From the NCBI RefSeq assembly GCF_003008575.1, contig NZ_CP027667.1:1554501-1618500 (forward strand): a stretch of 64,000 bases of DNA, in the 5' to 3' direction. The DNA comes from Melaminivora suipulveris (lineage in GTDB: Bacteria > Pseudomonadota > Gammaproteobacteria > Burkholderiales > Burkholderiaceae_C). Positions 1-9,253 of this stretch are shown here, piece after piece (the stretch's first letter is position 1; every line of letters starts with the position of its first letter). Both the position numbers and the translations under genes were made by a program. Under the pieces are notes generated by a model, which ran no database searches, was not told where the DNA came from, and worked only from the letters and a program-made list of their open reading frames with translations.

Positions 1-1229
1 CGCCGCAGCTCGACGCGCTGGCCGCGGGTGGCCTGAAGTTCACCCAGGGCTACAGCAACTCGCCCGTGTGCTCGCCCACGCGCTTTGCGCTGATGACGGC
101 GCGCTGGCAGTACCGCCTGCGCGGCGCGGCCGAGGAGCCCATCAACAGCCGGAGCCGCGGCAGCACCACCCTGGGCCTGCCGCCCGAGCACCCGACGCTG
201 CCCTCGCTGCTGCAGGGTGCCGGCTACCGCACCGCCCTGATCGGCAAGTGGCACCTGGGCTACCCCCCGGCGTTCGGGCCGACGCGCTCGGGCTATGAGG
301 AGTTCTTCGGCCCCATGTCGGGCGGGGTGGACTACTTCACCCACTGCTCGACCAACGGCACGCACGACCTGTTCCTGGGCGACGCCGAGCACCACGAGGA
401 GGGCTACCTCACCGACCTGATCTCCCAGCGCTCGGTCGACTACGTGCGGCGCATGGCCGAGGGCAGCCGGGGCGGCGCGCCGTTTTTCCTGAGCGTGCAC
501 TACACCGCGCCGCACTGGCCCTGGGAGACGCGCCACGACGCGGCGCTGGCTGCCGAGGTCAAGAGCAATCTGTTCCACCTGGACGGCGGCAGCGTGCAGA
601 CCTACCAGCGCATGATCCACCACATGGACGAGGGCATCGGCCAGATCGCCGCCGCGCTGCGGGACGAGGGGCTGCTGGAGAACACCCTGATCGTCTTCAC
701 CAGCGACAACGGCGGCGAGCGTTTTTCGGACAACTGGCCGCTGGTGGGAGGCAAGATGGATCTGACCGAGGGCGGCATCCGCGTGCCGTGGATCGCGCAC
801 TGGCCGGCCGTGATCGCGCCGGGCGGAGTGAGTGAGCAGCACTGCCTGACCATGGATTGGTCGGCCACCATGCTGGATGCCGCCGGCGTGGCCGCGCACC
901 CCGACTACCCGCTGGACGGCGTGTCGCTGCTGCCGGTGCTGCGCGAGCCTGGCGCCGCGTTCGAGCGGCCGCTGTTTTGGCGCATGAACCACCGCGGCCA
1001 GCGCGCCCACCGCATGGGCGCGTGGAAGTACCTGCGCGTGGACGGCATCGACTACCTGTTCAACATCGACAGCGACGCGCGCGAGCGCGCCAACCGCGCC
1101 GCGCGCGAGCCGGAGCGACTGCAGGCCATGCGCGCGGCGTGGGAGGCATGGAACGACAGCATGCCGGTCATCCCGGAGGACGCCACGGTCAGCCTGGGCT
1201 ATTCCGCCAAGGACATGCCGCAGCGCTGA
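1..1229 (+). CDS. Sulfatase (type I arylsulfatase family), 5'-truncated by window edge
   Basis: Hydrolyses a sulfate ester; the substrate cannot be read from the sequence. The reading frame is open from base 3, so the N-terminus with its first metal ligands lies outside the window. The C-S-P-T-R signature, whose Cys (codon at 69) is the one normally converted to formylglycine, is directly visible. Further on are a GKWHLG motif (sulfatase signature 2 type) and TSDNGGE with the Asp-Asn metal ligands. The C-terminus ends at a TGA at 1227–1229 and is followed by a strong hairpin terminator. It is convergent with dsbA. No signal peptide can be judged because the start is missing. The family assignment is firm; the physiological role is unknown. 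Confidence 0.88.
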   Translation, partial: PQLDALAAGGLKFTQGYSNSPVCSPTRFALMTARWQYRLRGAAEEPINSRSRGSTTLGLPPEHPTLPSLLQGAGYRTALIGKWHLGYPPAFGPTRSGYEEFFGPMSGGVDYFTHCSTNGTHDLFLGDAEHHEEGYLTDLISQRSVDYVRRMAEGSRGGAPFFLSVHYTAPHWPWETRHDAALAAEVKSNLFHLDGGSVQTYQRMIHHMDEGIGQIAAALRDEGLLENTLIVFTSDNGGERFSDNWPLVGGKMDLTEGGIRVPWIAHWPAVIAPGGVSEQHCLTMDWSATMLDAAGVAAHPDYPLDGVSLLPVLREPGAAFERPLFWRMNHRGQRAHRMGAWKYLRVDGIDYLFNIDSDARERANRAAREPERLQAMRAAWEAWNDSMPVIPEDATVSLGYSAKDMPQR

Positions 1230-1239
1230 GCCGATAAAA

Positions 1240-1274
1240 AACGGGCCGGAGCGCCACTCGCGCCCCGGCCCGTT
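1240..1274. terminator. Bidirectional Rho-independent terminator
   Basis: The inverted repeat AACGGGCCGG … CCGGCCCGTT is flanked by an A-run on the left and a TTGTTGTTT tract on the right. It sits between the convergent sulfatase and dsbA genes and can serve both. Confidence 0.8.
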
Positions 1275-1302
1275 GTTGTTTGAAGCGCGCTGCCGGGCGC
1301 TG

Positions 1303-1968
1303 TCAGCCCTTGCGCGCCTGCTCCGCCAGGTACTCGACCACGCGCAGCACGTTGTCCATGTTGCCGGCCATGGTGCCGTCGGTGTAATAGCGCCCGGCCA
1401 CGCCCATGGAGGGAACGCCCTCGACCTGGTAGTCGCCCTGCAGCTGCGTGGCGCGGCGCACCTGGTTGGCCACGGTGAAGGAGTTATAGACCTCCTTGAA
1501 CTTGGCGGCGTCGATGCCCGGCTGCTTGGCGATCCAGGCGAAGACCAGCTCGTCCTTGTTCAGCGGCAGGCGCTCGACGTGCACGGCGCGGAACACCTTG
1601 GCATGCAGTTCGGGCAGCTTGCCCATGCCTTCCAGCGTGTAGTAGATCTTTTGCTGCGGCACGAAGCTGGCGTTAAAAGCCACCGGCACACGGCGGATCG
1701 CCAGGTCCTTGGGCGCGGACTTCATCCAGGCGTCAAAGGTCGGCTCGAAGGTGTTGCAGTGCGGGCAGCTGTACCAGAAGAACTCGACGATTTCGACCTT
1801 GCCAGCGGGCGCCTCGACGGGCGCGGCCTTGGACAGGCGCACGTAGTCCTTGCCCTCCTTGAACTGGCGCGCCTGCGCATGCGCCGCGCTGGGCACGGCC
1901 AGCGGCAGGCCCAGGGCGGACAGTGCGAGCACCGAAGCGGTGGACGAGGAAAACTCACGACGGTTCAT
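1303..1968 (-). CDS. dsbA: Thiol:disulfide interchange protein DsbA
   Basis: Periplasmic oxidase that introduces disulfide bonds into exported proteins. The 221-aa product has an N-terminal signal peptide (about residues 1–32, ending SAAHAQA, with an Arg-Arg pair near the start), a thioredoxin fold with the CPHC active site at residues 68–71, and the cis-Pro loop VEGVPS near the C-terminus. CPHC is the motif typical of DsbA. It lies downstream of argS and a SPOR-domain gene on the same strand, an order I recognise from other Burkholderiales. The gap to the upstream gene is about 74 bp. Partners (DsbB) are not in the window. Confidence 0.93.
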   Translation of the reverse strand: MNRREFSSSTASVLALSALGLPLAVPSAAHAQARQFKEGKDYVRLSKAAPVEAPAGKVEIVEFFWYSCPHCNTFEPTFDAWMKSAPKDLAIRRVPVAFNASFVPQQKIYYTLEGMGKLPELHAKVFRAVHVERLPLNKDELVFAWIAKQPGIDAAKFKEVYNSFTVANQVRRATQLQGDYQVEGVPSMGVAGRYYTDGTMAGNMDNVLRVVEYLAEQARKG

Positions 1969-2042
1969 GGACGACGGGCTCCGGTGATGGGTTCAAAGGT
2001 AGAGATGGATCGCCAAGGGGGCGGAAAGTTTCCGCCAGGCGC

Positions 2043-2726
2043 TCAGCGCTGCACGCGCACCAGGGCCGAATCGACGCCCGCGCCGTCGAGCTTTTGCTTG
2101 AGCGACTCGGCATCGTCGCGCTTGCCGAAAGGGCCCACGCGCACGCGAAACACCGTGCGCCCGCTTTGCTCGCGCTCGCTCACGCGCGCCTCCCAGCCCA
2201 GCATGGCCAGCTTGGCGCGCTGCGCGTCGGCGTCCTGCTGGGTGCGAAAGGCGCCGGCCTGCACGAAGTAGTCGAACGGATCGGCGCTGGATGGCGCGGG
2301 CGCAGCAGCGGCGCGGGCGCGTGCCAGGTCGCCCAGCGGGTCGGCCGAGCCGGCCGGCCGGCTGGCGGCCGGGCGCGGCGCGGGTGCGGCGGCGCTCCCG
2401 TCGGGCGCGTTGCCGGCCACGGCAGGCGGCACGGGCTGGTTGGCGGCTGGCGCTGCGGGAGCGGGCGCAGGGGCGGCAGCGGTGGCGGGTGGCGCGTCGG
2501 GTGCCGCCGCCGGCCTGGCCGGGCTCTTGCCGTACAGCGGCGCGTTGGGGTCCCAGTTCTTGTTGCGCTGGGCCTCGTCCTGGTCGGATGCGCGCGGGCT
2601 GGCCTTGGTCAGGAAAGGCACGGGCACTTTGGTGACGTAGACAGCCACGGCCAGCGCTGCGCCCAGGCCGATGATCACACCGAGGATGAGGCCGATGATG
2701 GTGCCGCCGCGTTGCTGGTGTTTCAT
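2043..2726 (-). CDS. SPOR domain-containing (FtsN-like) membrane protein
   Basis: A 227-aa bitopic inner-membrane protein. It has a short basic N-terminus (MKHQQRGG), one transmembrane segment at about residues 9–30, a long Pro/Ala-rich periplasmic linker, and a C-terminal SPOR domain (about 150–227) of the kind that binds denuded septal peptidoglycan. This architecture matches FtsN-like division proteins. The position only 12 bp downstream of argS suggests co-transcription. I do not claim that it is the essential FtsN, because the short FtsN activation motif cannot be identified by eye. Confidence 0.85.
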   Translation of the reverse strand: MKHQQRGGTIIGLILGVIIGLGAALAVAVYVTKVPVPFLTKASPRASDQDEAQRNKNWDPNAPLYGKSPARPAAAPDAPPATAAAPAPAPAAPAANQPVPPAVAGNAPDGSAAAPAPRPAASRPAGSADPLGDLARARAAAAPAPSSADPFDYFVQAGAFRTQQDADAQRAKLAMLGWEARVSEREQSGRTVFRVRVGPFGKRDDAESLKQKLDGAGVDSALVRVQR

Positions 2727-2738
2727 AAGGGTCGCTGT

Positions 2739-4418
2739 TTACATCCGGATTGGCGCCGACACGCCCAGCACCGCCAGGCCATTGTGCAGCACCTGCGCGG
2801 TGGCGGCGACCAGCGCCAGGCGGGCGAGCTTCACGCGCTCATCGCCCACCAGGATGCGCTCGGCGTCGTAGTAGCTGTGGTAGCTGGCGGCGAGCTCGCG
2901 CAGGTAGAACGTCACGTCGTGCGGGGCGTTGCCGGCGGCGGCGGCCGTGAGCATCTCGGGATACTTGGCCAGCAGCAGCATCAGCGCCTGGGCCTGCGGG
3001 CCGTCGAGCGGCGACAGGTCCGCGCCCTGCAGCGCGCCCACGTCATAGTCCTCGCGCCAGCCGCGCAGCACCGAGCAGATGCGCGCGTGCGCGTACTGCA
3101 CGTAGTACACCGGGTTGTCGTTGTTCTGCGCCACGGCCAGGTCCACGTCGAAGGTGTACTCGGTGTCGGGCTTGCGCGACAGCAAAAAGAAACGCACCGC
3201 GTCGCGGCTGGTCCACTCGATCAGGTCGCGCAGCGTGACGTAGCTGCCGGCGCGCTTGCTGATCTTGACCTCCTCGCCGCCCTTGACCACGCGCACCATG
3301 GTGTGCAGCACGTAGTCCGGGTAGCCCTGCGGGACGCCCAGATCGACCGCCTGCAGCCCGGCGCGCACGCGGGCGATGGTGCCGTGGTGGTCCGTGCCCT
3401 GGATGTTCACGGCGCGCGTATAGCCGCGCTGGAACTTTTGCACGTGGTAGGCGACGTCGGGCAAAAAGTAGGTGTAGGTGCCGTCGGACTTGCGCATCAC
3501 GCGGTCCTTGTCGTCGCCGAAGTCGGTGGTGCGCAGCCACAGGGCGCCGTCCTGCTCGTAGGTGTGGCCGCTGGCCACCAGGCGGCGCACGGTGTCCTCG
3601 ACGTGGCCGCGCTCGTACAGGCTGGACTCCAGGTAGTACTGGTCGAACTTCAGGTGGAAGGCCTGCAGGTCCTTGTCCTGCTCGTGGCGCAGGTAGGCCA
3701 CGGCGAACTGGCGCACGCCGCCCTCGTCCTGCACGTCGCCGCTGGCGGTGAACTCGCGGTCGTCGGCGTGCACCGTGGCGCGGGCCAGGTAGGCGTCTGC
3801 GATGTCCTGGATGTAGTCGCCGTTGTAGGCGGCCTCGGGCCAGCCGGCGTCGCCGGGCTTGAGCCCTTCAGCGCGCAGTTGCACGCTGCGGGTGAGCGTG
3901 TCGATCTGCACGCCGGCGTCGTTGTAATAGAACTCGCGGTGAACCTGCCAGCCCTGCGTGGCGTACAGGTGGCTGATGGCGTCGCCAATCGCCGCCTGGC
4001 GGCCATGGCCCACGTGCAGCGGGCCGGTGGGGTTGGCCGAGACGAATTCGACGATGACTTTCTCGCCGCGCTCGGGTTGAAAGCCGTAGCGCGCGCCCTG
4101 CTCCAGCACCTCGCGCACCACCTGCTGCCTGGCTGCCGGGCGCAGGCGGATGTTCAGAAAGCCGGGGCCGGCGATCTCGATGGCCTGCACCCACTGCCGG
4201 AAGGCGGGCGTGGCCGCAAGCGCGCCCTTGAGCTGTTCGCCCAGCTGGCGCGGATTCATCTTCAGGGGTTTGGCCAGCTGCATGGCGGCCGTGCAGGCGA
4301 AGTCGCCGTGCGCGGCAACCTTGGGGTTTTCGAAGGCGGCGCGCGCGCCGGCGCCCGGCTGCACGCGTTCCAACTCGGCGGCCAGCGCCGCGAGCAATTC
4401 CTGTTTGACACTCAGCAT
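2739..4418 (-). CDS. argS: Arginyl-tRNA synthetase
   Basis: Class I aminoacyl-tRNA synthetase charging tRNA-Arg. The 559-aa product shows the HIGH-type motif HVGH at residues 135–138 (in [13 protein letters not shown]) and a KMSKS-type loop VKISKRAG in the C-terminal half. The DALR anticodon-binding domain follows, and the chain ends at an …APIRM terminus. The start was placed at the ATG giving MLSVKQELL, which aligns with the usual N-terminal additional domain; an in-frame upstream ATG would only add a Pro/Asp-rich stub. It is the first gene of the apparent argS–SPOR–dsbA unit and is divergent from the psiF-like gene. Confidence 0.95.
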   Translation of the reverse strand: MLSVKQELLAALAAELERVQPGAGARAAFENPKVAAHGDFACTAAMQLAKPLKMNPRQLGEQLKGALAATPAFRQWVQAIEIAGPGFLNIRLRPAARQQVVREVLEQGARYGFQPERGEKVIVEFVSANPTGPLHVGHGRQAAIGDAISHLYATQGWQVHREFYYNDAGVQIDTLTRSVQLRAEGLKPGDAGWPEAAYNGDYIQDIADAYLARATVHADDREFTASGDVQDEGGVRQFAVAYLRHEQDKDLQAFHLKFDQYYLESSLYERGHVEDTVRRLVASGHTYEQDGALWLRTTDFGDDKDRVMRKSDGTYTYFLPDVAYHVQKFQRGYTRAVNIQGTDHHGTIARVRAGLQAVDLGVPQGYPDYVLHTMVRVVKGGEEVKISKRAGSYVTLRDLIEWTSRDAVRFFLLSRKPDTEYTFDVDLAVAQNNDNPVYYVQYAHARICSVLRGWREDYDVGALQGADLSPLDGPQAQALMLLLAKYPEMLTAAAAGNAPHDVTFYLRELAASYHSYYDAERILVGDERVKLARLALVAATAQVLHNGLAVLGVSAPIRM

Positions 4419-4541
4419 GATGGGGCGGGATTCTACGGGGGCGGCCCCGTCATCCATGGCGCGCGGGCGGCGTTATGCTGGCTGGCCGCAGCGCCTGGGC
4501 TGCGGCCTTTCACACCCCTTTCCTTCGCTGGAGTTCCTTCC

Positions 4542-4883
4542 ATGATGCTGAAGAACCTGCTCACCAGCCTGGCGCTTGCCGGCCTCGCCCTGCCCACGCT
4601 TGCCGCCACCGCCGCGGCCGACGCCGCCAGCGCCCCTGCGGCCAAGAAGGCCCCCACGGCCCAGCAGGTCCGCATGGAGACCTGCAACGCCCAGGCCAAG
4701 GAAAAGACGCTCAAGGGCGACGAGCGCAAGGCCTTCATGAAGGATTGCCTGAGCACCAGCAAGCAGGAAAAGCAGCAGACCAAGATGAAGACCTGCAACG
4801 CCGACGCCAAGACCAAGGCCCTGAAGGGCGACGAGCGCAAGGCCTTCATGAAGGAGTGCCTGTCGAGCAAGCCGGCGGCCTGA
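4542..4883 (+). CDS. PsiF-family small secreted protein with duplicated repeat
   Basis: A 113-aa exported protein. A signal peptide (about residues 1–22) is followed by an Ala/Lys-rich linker and two near-identical copies of a roughly 30-residue unit with the pattern METCNAQAK…LKGDERKAFMK.CLS. This is the PsiF repeat (phosphate starvation-inducible protein family); the function is unknown even in E. coli. Each unit has two Cys, compatible with disulfides in the periplasm. A strong terminator follows at 4903. The nucleotide sequences of the two units are also very alike, which suggests a recent duplication. Confidence 0.85.
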   Translation: MMLKNLLTSLALAGLALPTLAATAAADAASAPAAKKAPTAQQVRMETCNAQAKEKTLKGDERKAFMKDCLSTSKQEKQQTKMKTCNADAKTKALKGDERKAFMKECLSSKPAA

Positions 4884-4902
4884 AGACGCGGCTCCCGCCG
4901 CC

Positions 4903-4940
4903 GCCCCGCGCCCCGCTGCTCTGCGGTGCGCGGGGTTTTT
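4903..4940 (+). terminator. Rho-independent terminator of the psiF-like gene
   Basis: The stem CCCCGCGC/GCGCGGGG is followed by TTTTTCGTTT on the + strand, 20 bp after the stop codon. Confidence 0.8.
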
Positions 4941-4944
4941 CGTT

Positions 4945-5400
4945 TCAGCGCGTGCCCACGCCGCGCGCCAGGAACACCGCCAGCAGCGGGATCAGCACCA
5001 TGATGTGCGCGGACCACATGACCAGCCGGCGCGTAGCTTTCAGCGCCGCCGCATCGGGCAGCGCGCCGCCCGCGTCCAGGCTGCGCTGCCAGGCGCGGTA
5101 GCTCCGCGCGGCGGCCAGCGACAGCGCCAGCATCAGCACCAGCAGCGTGATCTTGGCGTGCAGCAGCGGCTGCGCCCAGTACCAGCCGCTGCCCTTGACG
5201 CCCCAGGCGATGCGCGCCAGCCCGCTGGCCAGCACCAGCACACCCGACAGCAGGCTCAGCGCATTGAGTCGCGCCAGCCGCCGCACGGCCGCCGGGTTGA
5301 TCCAGTCGGCGCGGCACAGCGCGGTCTCGCTGGTCAAGAAGGTGGCCAGCATCAGGAACGTCATGATGTGGGCGTACGCCAGCAGGGCTTCGGTGGTCAT
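4945..5400 (-). CDS. DUF2214-like four-helix membrane protein
   Basis: A 151-aa integral membrane protein of unknown function. It has four hydrophobic segments (around residues 5–25, 48–68, 80–98 and 125–145) and His in the first and last helices (YAHIM, SAHIM), as in the DUF2214 family. The ATG giving MTTEALLAYAHIM was chosen because it begins directly before the first helix; the longer frame adds a basic stretch without family resemblance. It is downstream of the LysR gene on the same strand (47-bp gap) and may be co-transcribed with it. Confidence 0.75.
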   Translation of the reverse strand: MTTEALLAYAHIMTFLMLATFLTSETALCRADWINPAAVRRLARLNALSLLSGVLVLASGLARIAWGVKGSGWYWAQPLLHAKITLLVLMLALSLAAARSYRAWQRSLDAGGALPDAAALKATRRLVMWSAHIMVLIPLLAVFLARGVGTR

Positions 5401-5446
5401 CGCAATCCTTGGAAAACAGCGGCGGCGCAGGGCGCGCGCCAGGCAA

Positions 5447-6385
5447 TCAGGCAACGGGCGTGTGCGCCCAGAAGTCGCTTTGGGCGTAATGCTGGCGCAG
5501 CCAGTCGATCCACAGCCGCACGCGCAGCGGCAGGTGCTTTCTCTGCGGAAAGACCACGTAGATGCCGTTGGGCGGCGCGGCGAAGTCCTCCAGCACCGCC
5601 GTCAGGCGGCCGGCGGCGATTTCGGCCTCCACCTCCCAGGTGCTGCGCCAGGCGATGCCCCAGCCCCCAAGGCACCAGTCGTGCAGCACCTGGCCGTCCG
5701 AGCAGTCCAGCGGCCCGCCGGGCTTGAAGTGCACGACCTCGCTGGCGCCGCTGCCGTCCTGCGCCGGGATGCGAAACGCCCAGCCGCGCGTCTGCGAGGC
5801 GTCGCTGGACAGCGTCAGGCAGTCGTGCTGGGAGAGCTCGCCGGGGTGCTGCGGCGTGCCCCGGCGGCGCAGGTACTCGGGCGTGGCCACGCACAGGCGC
5901 CGGTTGTCGGCCATGCGCACGCTGACCAGTGACGAATCCGGCAGGTCGCCCACGCGCACGGCGCAGTCATAGCCTTCGCCGGCCAGGTCCACCACACGGT
6001 CGGACAGGTTCAGCGAGATTGTCACCTCCGGGTGCAGGTCGCGAAAGCGCGGCACCAGGGGCGCCACGTGCCGCCGGCCAAAACCCGCCGGCGCGGTGAT
6101 GCGCAGGTGGCCCGTGGCCTTGACGCCGCCGGCCGAGACGCTGGCCTCGGCGTTGGCCACGTCGGCCAGCAGGCGCTGGCAGTCTTCCAGGAAGGCGCTG
6201 CCCTCGTGCGTGAGGGTGATGCGCCGGGTGGTGCGCACCAAAAGCTTCACGCCCAGGTGCTCTTCCAGCGCGTCCAGGCGCCGGCCCATGATGGCCGGGG
6301 CCACGCCCTCGGCGCGCGCCGCCGCGGTGAGGCTGCCGCGCGTGGCCACGGAGACGAAGGACTCGAAGGCTTTGAGTTTGTCCAT
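5447..6385 (-). CDS. LysR-family transcriptional regulator
   Basis: A 312-aa DNA-binding regulator. The N-terminal winged HTH (about residues 1–60: MDKLKAFESFVSVATRGS…) is followed by a periplasmic-binding-protein-like effector domain with the typical GHLRIT-type start (ATGHLRITAP). It is divergent from the malate synthase gene, 307 bp away, so it could regulate that gene, itself or the downstream DUF2214 gene. The effector is unknown. The overall form resembles the CrgA/DsdC-like LTTRs common in Burkholderiales. Confidence 0.92.
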   Translation of the reverse strand: MDKLKAFESFVSVATRGSLTAAARAEGVAPAIMGRRLDALEEHLGVKLLVRTTRRITLTHEGSAFLEDCQRLLADVANAEASVSAGGVKATGHLRITAPAGFGRRHVAPLVPRFRDLHPEVTISLNLSDRVVDLAGEGYDCAVRVGDLPDSSLVSVRMADNRRLCVATPEYLRRRGTPQHPGELSQHDCLTLSSDASQTRGWAFRIPAQDGSGASEVVHFKPGGPLDCSDGQVLHDWCLGGWGIAWRSTWEVEAEIAAGRLTAVLEDFAAPPNGIYVVFPQRKHLPLRVRLWIDWLRQHYAQSDFWAHTPVA

Positions 6386-6692
6386 GGCGCGGTGGTAGGG
6401 GGTGGGCGGCGCTGATTTTGAAGAAAAAGGCTTCAGCCGGCATGAATAAAGCGCAATCAGCTATCAACTTTGCACTTTACTGTGTCGCGTGGAACATCGC
6501 CGCAGCCGGATGCAGCCCGCAGTGTGGTTGATTTTTGCAAAAAAGTCATTAGTTAAGAGATATTGCGATTCTTTATTGACGCAAACATTTCTAATACAGT
6601 GGCTTGCAAGATCCATTCAGATGGGTCAGGGCTGCCTTTTTTCGCTTCCCGCCTCTCCACCATCCAACTGTTCACAAGGGGGTTTGATCCAC
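6386..6692. promoter_or_regulatory. lysR–glcB intergenic region with AT-rich segment
   Basis: A 307-bp stretch without a gene. It holds one copy of the dispersed repeat (6413–6475) and then an AT-rich segment (about 6528–6602), unusual for this genome. That segment contains a -10-like TAATAC at 6592–6597 with a weak TTCTTT 17 bp upstream, and a 5-bp dyad TTGCG…CGCAA at 6563–6584 overlapping the promoter. The dyad is a candidate operator for the divergent LysR protein or another regulator of malate synthase. Confidence 0.5.
6413..6475 (+). repeat. Dispersed Comamonadaceae-type repeat, copy 1
   Basis: The core GCCGGCATGAATAAAGCGC is followed by AGCTATCAA; the right-hand ATAGC arm is lost. It is intergenic, upstream of the lysR start. 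Confidence 0.8.
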
Positions 6693-8897
6693 ATGACCGC
6701 ACGCACCCAAGTCCACGGCCTGCAGGTGGCCAATGAGCTGCACCAGTTCATCAACAACGACGTCCTGCCCGGCACGGGCGTCTCGAGCGAGGCCTTCTGG
6801 AAGGGCTTTGACGCGCTGGTGGCCGACCTCGCCCCCAAGAACGCCGCCCTGCTGGCCGAGCGCGAGCGCCTGCAAAAGGAGCTGGACACCTGGCACAAGG
6901 CCAACCCCGGCCCGATCAAGGACATGGCCGCCTACCGCCAGTTCCTGACGCAGATCGGCTACCTGGTCGAGCCGCCCAAGGGCGCGCAGGCCACCACGGC
7001 CAACGTCGATGCCGAGCTGGCGCAGCAAGCCGGCCCGCAGCTGGTCGTGCCCATCCTGAACGCCCGCTACGCGCTGAACGCCGCCAACGCGCGCTGGGGC
7101 TCGCTGTACGACGCGCTGTACGGCACGGACGTGATCGACGAGGCTGATGGTGCCGAGAAGGGCCGCGGCTACAACCCCAAGCGCGGCGAGAAGGTGATTG
7201 CCTTTGCCCGCAACTTCCTGGACCAGGCCGCGCCGCTGGCGCAGGGCTCGCACAAGGATGCGACCGGCTACAAGGTCGAAGGCGGCAAGCTCGTGGTCAG
7301 CCTGAAGGACGGCGCCAGCACGGGCCTGAAGGACGCCGCGCAGTTCGTCGGCTGGCAGGGCGATGCGGGCAACCCGTCGTCCGTGCTGCTGGTCAACAAC
7401 GGCCTGCACATCGACATCCGCATCGATAAGAACACCCCCATCGGCAAGAGCGACGCCGCCGGCGTGTCCGACGTGGTGGTCGAGGCCGCGCTGTCCACCA
7501 TCCTGGACCTAGAGGACTCCGTGGCCGCCGTGGACGCCGAGGACAAGACCCTGGGCTACCGCAACTGGCTGGGCATCCTCAAGGGCACGCTGACCGAGAC
7601 CTTCATGAAGGACGGCAAGCCCATGACCCGCGGCCTGAATCAGGATCGCGAATACACCGGGGCCGACGGCCAGCCAGTGAAGCTGCACGGCCGCTCGCTC
7701 ATGTTCCTGAGGAACGTGGGCCACCTGATGACCAACCCGGCCATCCTGTGGGGGGCCGAGAACAAGGAGATCCCCGAGGGCATCCTGGACGCCATGGTCA
7801 CCACGGCCATCGCCATCCACGACCTGAAGGGGCACGGGGCCAACGGCCTGCGCAATTCGCGCACCGGCAGCGTCTACATCGTCAAGCCCAAGATGCACGG
7901 CCCGGCCGAAGTGGCGTTTGCCAACGAGCTGTTCGGCCGCGTCGAGCAGGTGCTGGGCTTGGCCGAGAACACCGTCAAGCTGGGCATCATGGACGAGGAG
8001 CGGCGCACCTCCGTCAACCTGAAGGCCTGTATCGCAGCGGCTCCCGCGCGTGTCGCCTTCATCAACACAGGCTTTTTGGACCGCACGGGCGACGAGATGC
8101 ACTCGGGCATGCAGGCCGGCCCCATGGTGCGCAAGGGCGACATGAAGACCAGCGCCTGGATTCAGGCGTACGAGAAGAACAACGTGCTGGTGGGCCTGTC
8201 CATGAGCCTGGCCGGGCGCGCGCAGATCGGCAAGGGCATGTGGGCCATGCCGGACATGATGAAGGCGATGCTGGAGCAAAAGATCGGCCACCCGAAGGCC
8301 GGCGCCAACACCGCCTGGGTGCCCAGCCCCACCGGCGCCACGCTGCACGCGCTGCACTACCACCAGGTCAAGGTCAAGGACGTGCAGCAAGAGCTGCTGA
8401 AAGTCGATGCCGACGCCGAGCGCGACAACCTGCTTACCGGCCTGCTCACCGTGCCCGTCTCCAGCAACCCGAACTGGACGGGCGAGGAAAAGCAGCAGGA
8501 GCTGGACAACAACATCCAGGGCATCCTGGGCTACGTGGTGCGCTGGATCGACCAGGGCGTGGGCTGCTCCAAGGTGCCCGATATCAACGACGTCGGCCTG
8601 ATGGAAGACCGCGCGACGCTGCGGATTTCGAGCCAGCACGTGGCCAACTGGCTCTTGCACGGCATCGTCACCGAGGATCAGGTGCGCAAGACCTTCGAGC
8701 GCATGGCCGCCAAGGTGGACGCGCAAAACGCCGGCGACCCGCTGTACCAGAAGATGGCCGGGCGCTTCAACGAATCGGCCGCTTACCTCGCCGCCTGCGA
8801 GCTGGTCTTCAAGGGCGTGGAGCAGCCCAGCGGCTACACCGAGCCGCTGCTGCACGCCTGGCGCCTGAAGGTCAAGTCGGGCGAGGCGCAGCGTTGA
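6693..8897 (+). CDS. glcB: Malate synthase G
   Basis: Condenses glyoxylate with acetyl-CoA to malate (glyoxylate bypass or glycolate use), in the cytosol. At 734 aa it has the length of the monomeric G isoform rather than the roughly 540-aa A form. Recognisable blocks include [13 protein letters not shown] with acidic active-site residues, [18 protein letters not shown], and the [11 protein letters not shown] and ISSQH regions. The start at the ATG giving MTARTQVHG aligns with the family N-terminus; the frame upstream is open but AT-rich and looks non-coding. It is monocistronic, with a terminator at 8961. Confidence 0.95.
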   Translation: MTARTQVHGLQVANELHQFINNDVLPGTGVSSEAFWKGFDALVADLAPKNAALLAERERLQKELDTWHKANPGPIKDMAAYRQFLTQIGYLVEPPKGAQATTANVDAELAQQAGPQLVVPILNARYALNAANARWGSLYDALYGTDVIDEADGAEKGRGYNPKRGEKVIAFARNFLDQAAPLAQGSHKDATGYKVEGGKLVVSLKDGASTGLKDAAQFVGWQGDAGNPSSVLLVNNGLHIDIRIDKNTPIGKSDAAGVSDVVVEAALSTILDLEDSVAAVDAEDKTLGYRNWLGILKGTLTETFMKDGKPMTRGLNQDREYTGADGQPVKLHGRSLMFLRNVGHLMTNPAILWGAENKEIPEGILDAMVTTAIAIHDLKGHGANGLRNSRTGSVYIVKPKMHGPAEVAFANELFGRVEQVLGLAENTVKLGIMDEERRTSVNLKACIAAAPARVAFINTGFLDRTGDEMHSGMQAGPMVRKGDMKTSAWIQAYEKNNVLVGLSMSLAGRAQIGKGMWAMPDMMKAMLEQKIGHPKAGANTAWVPSPTGATLHALHYHQVKVKDVQQELLKVDADAERDNLLTGLLTVPVSSNPNWTGEEKQQELDNNIQGILGYVVRWIDQGVGCSKVPDINDVGLMEDRATLRISSQHVANWLLHGIVTEDQVRKTFERMAAKVDAQNAGDPLYQKMAGRFNESAAYLAACELVFKGVEQPSGYTEPLLHAWRLKVKSGEAQR

Positions 8898-8957
8898 TAC
8901 GCTATTGAAAAGCTAGCTGCCGGCGCTTGAACCACGCCGGCTGACGGCCTTTTTCAT
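8898..8957 (-). repeat. Dispersed repeat, copy 2
   Basis: Read on the minus strand: GCCGTCAGCCGGCGTGG, then TTCAAGCGC, then CAGCTAGCTTTTCAATAGC. It starts immediately after the glcB stop codon. Confidence 0.8.
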
Positions 8958-8960
8958 GCA

Positions 8961-8987
8961 AAACGGCACCTGCGGGTGCCGTTTTTG
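8961..8987 (+). terminator. Terminator after glcB
   Basis: The inverted repeat AAACGGCACC/GGTGCCGTTT has a TGCG loop and runs into TTTTTGC. The preceding A-run makes it usable in both directions. Confidence 0.8.
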
Positions 8988-8997
8988 CGCCTGCCCC

Positions 8998-9010
8998 TAC
9001 ACTCGCCGGC
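8998..9010 (+). promoter_or_regulatory. -10-like box 7 nt before ATG (possible leaderless gene)
   Basis: TACACT at 8998–9003 lies 7 nt before the ATG at 9011, and there is no Shine-Dalgarno. The -35 region is poor, so this is a suggestion only. Confidence 0.4.
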
Positions 9011-9253
9011 ATGCCCGCCCCGGATACCGCCACCTGCCCGCTTTGCCGCCAGGCCAACACCTGCGCCGTTGTCGCCGGCCTGCCGGCGGCTGGCTGCTGG
9101 TGCATGAGCGCCGAGGTTTCGCGCGCTGCGCTGCAGCGCGTGCCCGCCCCATCGCGCGGCCTGGCCTGCCTGTGCGCGCGTTGCGCGCAGGGTGACGCGG
9201 CGGGCAGCGCGCCTCTGGCAGGCACCGCGCCTGCTAGCGCATCACCTTCTTGA
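9011..9253 (+). CDS. Cysteine-rich CWC family small protein
   Basis: An 80-aa protein with the pattern CPLCRQANTC … GCWCMS … CLCARC, the hallmark of the Cys-rich CWC family. It is probably a small metal-binding (zinc) protein; its function is unknown. Seven Cys lie in CxxC-like pairs. The last 20 bases overlap the end of the convergent lipoprotein gene. Translation may start without a leader, because a -10-like TACACT lies 7 nt upstream of the ATG. Confidence 0.72.
   Translation: MPAPDTATCPLCRQANTCAVVAGLPAAGCWCMSAEVSRAALQRVPAPSRGLACLCARCAQGDAAGSAPLAGTAPASASPS

Noticed and set aside
1923..4541. Very long open frame on the + strand across dsbA, the SPOR gene and argS
   Set aside because: It lies antisense to well-recognised genes, has the composition of a GC-rich shadow frame (Gly/Arg/His/Val repeats) and only its last part (4542–4883) is a real gene.
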